From positions 1 through 6,587 of the forward strand of contig CAYZTT010000027.1 of assembly GCA_964481835.1 (NCBI GenBank): a DNA stretch of 6,587 nt. The letters run 5' to 3'. Positions 4,727 through 6,587 of this stretch are shown here, piece after piece; within the stretch, counting starts at the first letter, position 1, and each line of letters starts with the position of its first letter. The notes under the pieces were generated by a model, which did no database searches, had not been told where the DNA came from, and saw nothing but the letters and a program-made list of their open reading frames with translations. The DNA comes from JABIBT01 sp964481835. GTDB lineage: Archaea; Nanobdellota; Nanobdellia; SCGC-AAA011-G17; PNOQ01. A program made the translations under genes and the position numbers.

Positions 4727-5875
4727 ATGAAAAGAGGGCTAAATTGCGTTATTATATTAATACTTCTTATTGTAACTCCTAATGTCTATTCTCTTGCGGT
4801 TAGTCCAAGTAAAACCCTAATTTTTGCGACAGGGGAGAGTATCGAGGAGGAACTGACAATTAGTGTTAGGAATAAGAATGATTTTGAAGTTTTAGGAGAG
4901 CTATACATACAATCCTTGGTGGTCCCATTAGAATATGTTGATTTTGAAACTAGAAATGTTACATTCGCTCCAGGGGAAACAAAGGAATTTAGCTTCAATT
5001 TAAGCGTCCCAACTCAGTTTGGGGAACCAGGAGATCATGAATTCGATTTTATTGCCAGAGAACTGATTCCTACCAACCACACGGAATTAATCACAATTAG
5101 AACTGCGGTAGGGGGAATTTTTTTAATTAGGGTGCCGTATGAGGGTTATTTTCTAAAAGCATCTTTGAGTGCAGATAGTGTTACTGCAGGTGAAAAGGTA
5201 CCATTTCAACTTATTTTAGAGAATTTAGGAACTTATCCAATTAATGATCTTGAAGGTTCGTTGGAAATATATGATGATGATATGAATAAAGTTGATGAGA
5301 TTTTATTTACATATGCTCTTAAAACTAGTTCCTACGAAACCCTGGAATTAGAATGGGATTCTGGGGGATATACCTATGGGAATTATCGTGCCAAAGCTGT
5401 TTTGAGATTCAATGGTAAGGTGGAGGAAGCGGAAGCGGATTTTAAATTGGGGGAGGTCCACATTTCTATTTTAGATTATGATACTTCCATAGTCTCCGGA
5501 GATATAAATAAATATAAACTAAAGGTCAGGAGCGATTGGGGAGCGAGCATACAGGGGGCAGTGGCCACATTAGATATTAATTCTGGGTTTCCGGTTACTT
5601 CAAAAAGCGAGAATTTTGAGTTAGCTCCTTGGGAGGAAAAAGATATTGTGATCTATGTCGATGCGGAGGGGATTGACAAAGGAGAATATCCTGCGGAATT
5701 ATCCATAGAATATGAAGGGCTTATCACAGAAGAAAGTTTTACTTTAAATGTTTCTGGATTTGATTATATGCTGATTGTTATTGGGGCGGCAATATTCGTA
5801 GTTGTCTTCGGAGTAGGATATTTCATCTTAGTGAGGCGACATAGGAAGAAGGAGAAGAATGGAAATAAAAACTAG
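4727..5875 (+). CDS. Exported beta-sandwich protein with C-terminal membrane anchor
   Basis: This 382-residue type I membrane protein has a signal peptide at 1-22 (basic MKRG, hydrophobic IILILLIV, exit near VYS), about three beta-sandwich modules, a transmembrane helix at about 347-369 and a basic cytosolic tail (RRHRKKEKNGNKN). The first module (23-137) has the pattern GESIEEELTISVRNKN...FAPGETKEFSFNLSVP, typical of NEW3/COG1470-like archaeal surface domains. The second (138-240) begins AGEKVPFQLILENLGTYPI, and the third (241-343) ends in LTLNVSG-type strands. Sequons include Asn77, Asn91, Asn117 and Asn341. No enzyme motif is visible. The topology suits a tethered assembly or adhesion partner for neighbouring secreted proteins. 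The last 17 bases overlap the next gene, implying co-translation. Confidence 0.82.
   Translation: MKRGLNCVIILILLIVTPNVYSLAVSPSKTLIFATGESIEEELTISVRNKNDFEVLGELYIQSLVVPLEYVDFETRNVTFAPGETKEFSFNLSVPTQFGEPGDHEFDFIARELIPTNHTELITIRTAVGGIFLIRVPYEGYFLKASLSADSVTAGEKVPFQLILENLGTYPINDLEGSLEIYDDDMNKVDEILFTYALKTSSYETLELEWDSGGYTYGNYRAKAVLRFNGKVEEAEADFKLGEVHISILDYDTSIVSGDINKYKLKVRSDWGASIQGAVATLDINSGFPVTSKSENFELAPWEEKDIVIYVDAEGIDKGEYPAELSIEYEGLITEESFTLNVSGFDYMLIVIGAAIFVVVFGVGYFILVRRHRKKEKNGNKN
5851..5854 (+). promoter_or_regulatory. Shine-Dalgarno site of the terminal gene
   Basis: GGAG within GAAGGAGAAG lies four bases before the ATG at 5859, inside the end of the preceding gene. It supports that start and translation from a shared transcript. 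Confidence 0.5.
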
Positions 5876-6587
5876 GACCATTATTATTATGTTTGCATTT
5901 TCTTTGATTGCAGTTTCTATAGCCATGCCCAGCATACTCTATTTTAAATATTCTAAGGCAGGTGAACCCGCAGATTCCTATGCTGCTGCATCTATTACAC
6001 TTCGAGTAATCGGGGTGGATTGTGGGGATGGATTTTGTAATGCGACTGTTGATGAAGATTGTGAATCATGCCCTGAAGATTGTGGGGAGTGCCCTGTTGT
6101 AACCACTGGAGGCGGCGGAGGCGGCGGAGGCGGAAGAAAGAGGGCAGGATTCAGATTTATTCCAAGTTACCTTGAGGAGAATTTATTTCCTGGGGAATCT
6201 TTAGTTAAAGATGCCGAGATTGAAAATACAGGGTATAGGGACATTGAGGTAGATTTGAGTGTTATTGACCTCAGAAGCTTTATCTTCTTAGAAACAAATC
6301 AGATCAGTGTTATTGCAAGTGAGAAAGAACCATTTGAGGTTTTAATTAGTGTTAGCGATTCTACAGATCCGGGAGTTTATCTTGGTGAGATCGCGGGGGT
6401 GTACGAGGATCTTGAGGAAAAAATGCCAATCGTGTTAAGAATTGATCAGCGGGGGGCACCAATCGTGGTAGATATTGATATCCCTGAAGATAATAGAGTA
6501 ATTCGGCCAGGTGACATTGTACAGGGAGAGGTAAATATTCTGAATAACCTTTCTGAGAGTATACAGGTGATGGTAGAATATGTAATA
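5859..6587 (+). CDS. Secreted modular protein with six-Cys motif, polyglycine linker and tandem beta-sandwiches (3' partial)
   Basis: This open frame has 243 codons and no stop before the window ends. Residues 1-30 are a basic start plus hydrophobic segment (IIIMFAFSLIAVSIAM), a signal peptide or anchor. Residues 55-78 form a cysteine motif, CGDGFCN...DCESCPEDCGEC, with Cys at 55, 60, 68, 71, 75 and 78; this CGDGxC/CPxDCG element recurs in exported archaeal and bacterial proteins. Residues 84-92 are nine glycines, then GRKRAG. Residues about 98-200 are a beta-sandwich with FPGESLVKDAEIENTGYRDIEV and DPGVYLGEI, and a second module begins near 203 (VVDIDIPEDN, IRPGDIVQGEVNILNN). This order resembles surface proteins of DPANN archaea. 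It likely works at the cell surface with the anchored protein encoded just upstream, whose gene it overlaps by 17 bases. The C-terminal anchor, if any, lies beyond the window. Confidence 0.85.
   Translation, partial: MEIKTRTIIIMFAFSLIAVSIAMPSILYFKYSKAGEPADSYAAASITLRVIGVDCGDGFCNATVDEDCESCPEDCGECPVVTTGGGGGGGGGRKRAGFRFIPSYLEENLFPGESLVKDAEIENTGYRDIEVDLSVIDLRSFIFLETNQISVIASEKEPFEVLISVSDSTDPGVYLGEIAGVYEDLEEKMPIVLRIDQRGAPIVVDIDIPEDNRVIRPGDIVQGEVNILNNLSESIQVMVEYVI
6108..6134 (+). repeat. GGA/GGC polyglycine-coding repeat
   Basis: Nine consecutive glycine codons in the pattern GGA-GGC-GGC, repeated about three times, encode residues 84-92 of the terminal gene. This GC-only patch stands out in AT-rich DNA. 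It separates the cysteine motif from the first beta-sandwich and is probably a flexible linker. Such short repeats can change length by slippage in 3-base steps without breaking the frame. Confidence 0.8.

Overview
The window looks like chromosomal DNA of an archaeon, most likely a DPANN lineage of the Woesearchaeota/Pacearchaeota/Nanoarchaeota kind. Four things point there. The gene set includes an archaeal-type tRNA-splicing endonuclease and a short RNase Z. The DNA is AT-rich, with archaeal promoter boxes (GAAA-like BRE plus TTTAAATA-like TATA) centred about 23-29 bases before most first genes, implying leaderless or nearly leaderless mRNAs. Genes inside transcription units instead carry Shine-Dalgarno motifs (GAGG/GGAG). 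The secreted proteins follow a style I associate with these lineages: one N-terminal membrane helix, ITGAATTTGNV-type junctions, an 'FPGE...NTG...PGVYxGxI' beta-sandwich and a polyglycine linker. The lineage call is an inference from protein style, not from a marker gene.

Left part (1-3087), housekeeping: a GpmA-like phosphoglycerate mutase (46-702, +) converges on, and overlaps at its 3' end with, RNase Z (692-1585, -). RNase Z is divergent from the tRNA intron endonuclease EndA (1635-2165, +), with a 49-bp gap that holds one nearly symmetric TATA element. A tRNA 3'-end enzyme and a tRNA intron enzyme thus sit back to back. Next is a 296-residue protein (2197-3087, +) with an N-terminal winged helix, a Glu/Lys/Pro-rich linker and a C-terminal restriction-endonuclease-like domain that seems to have lost its catalytic ExK.

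Right part (about 3090 to the end), cell surface: a promoter plus two-gene unit occurs twice in tandem. Gene A encodes a 73-residue single-helix membrane protein. Gene B encodes a roughly 179-residue secreted or anchored protein with eight N-glycosylation sequons and four cysteines. The copies match in length to the base (748 nt from the A start to the B stop) except for a single missing base in copy 1. Copy 1 has a frameshifted A but a normal ATG for B; copy 2 has an intact A but its B start codon reads ATA. Identity between copies is patchy, suggesting gene conversion. Downstream are a 382-residue protein with a signal peptide, beta-sandwich ectodomain and C-terminal membrane anchor (4727-5875), and, overlapping it by 17 nt, a secreted protein with a six-cysteine motif, nine glycines and tandem beta-sandwich domains that runs off the window (5859-6587).

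The right half reads as a locus for glycosylated surface proteins: two small tandem A-B pairs, an anchored partner and a modular exported protein. I cannot assign a defined function to it; a surface layer, adhesin or filament role is only inferred. No RNA genes, CRISPR arrays or transposases were seen, and no gap between genes exceeds about 70 bases.
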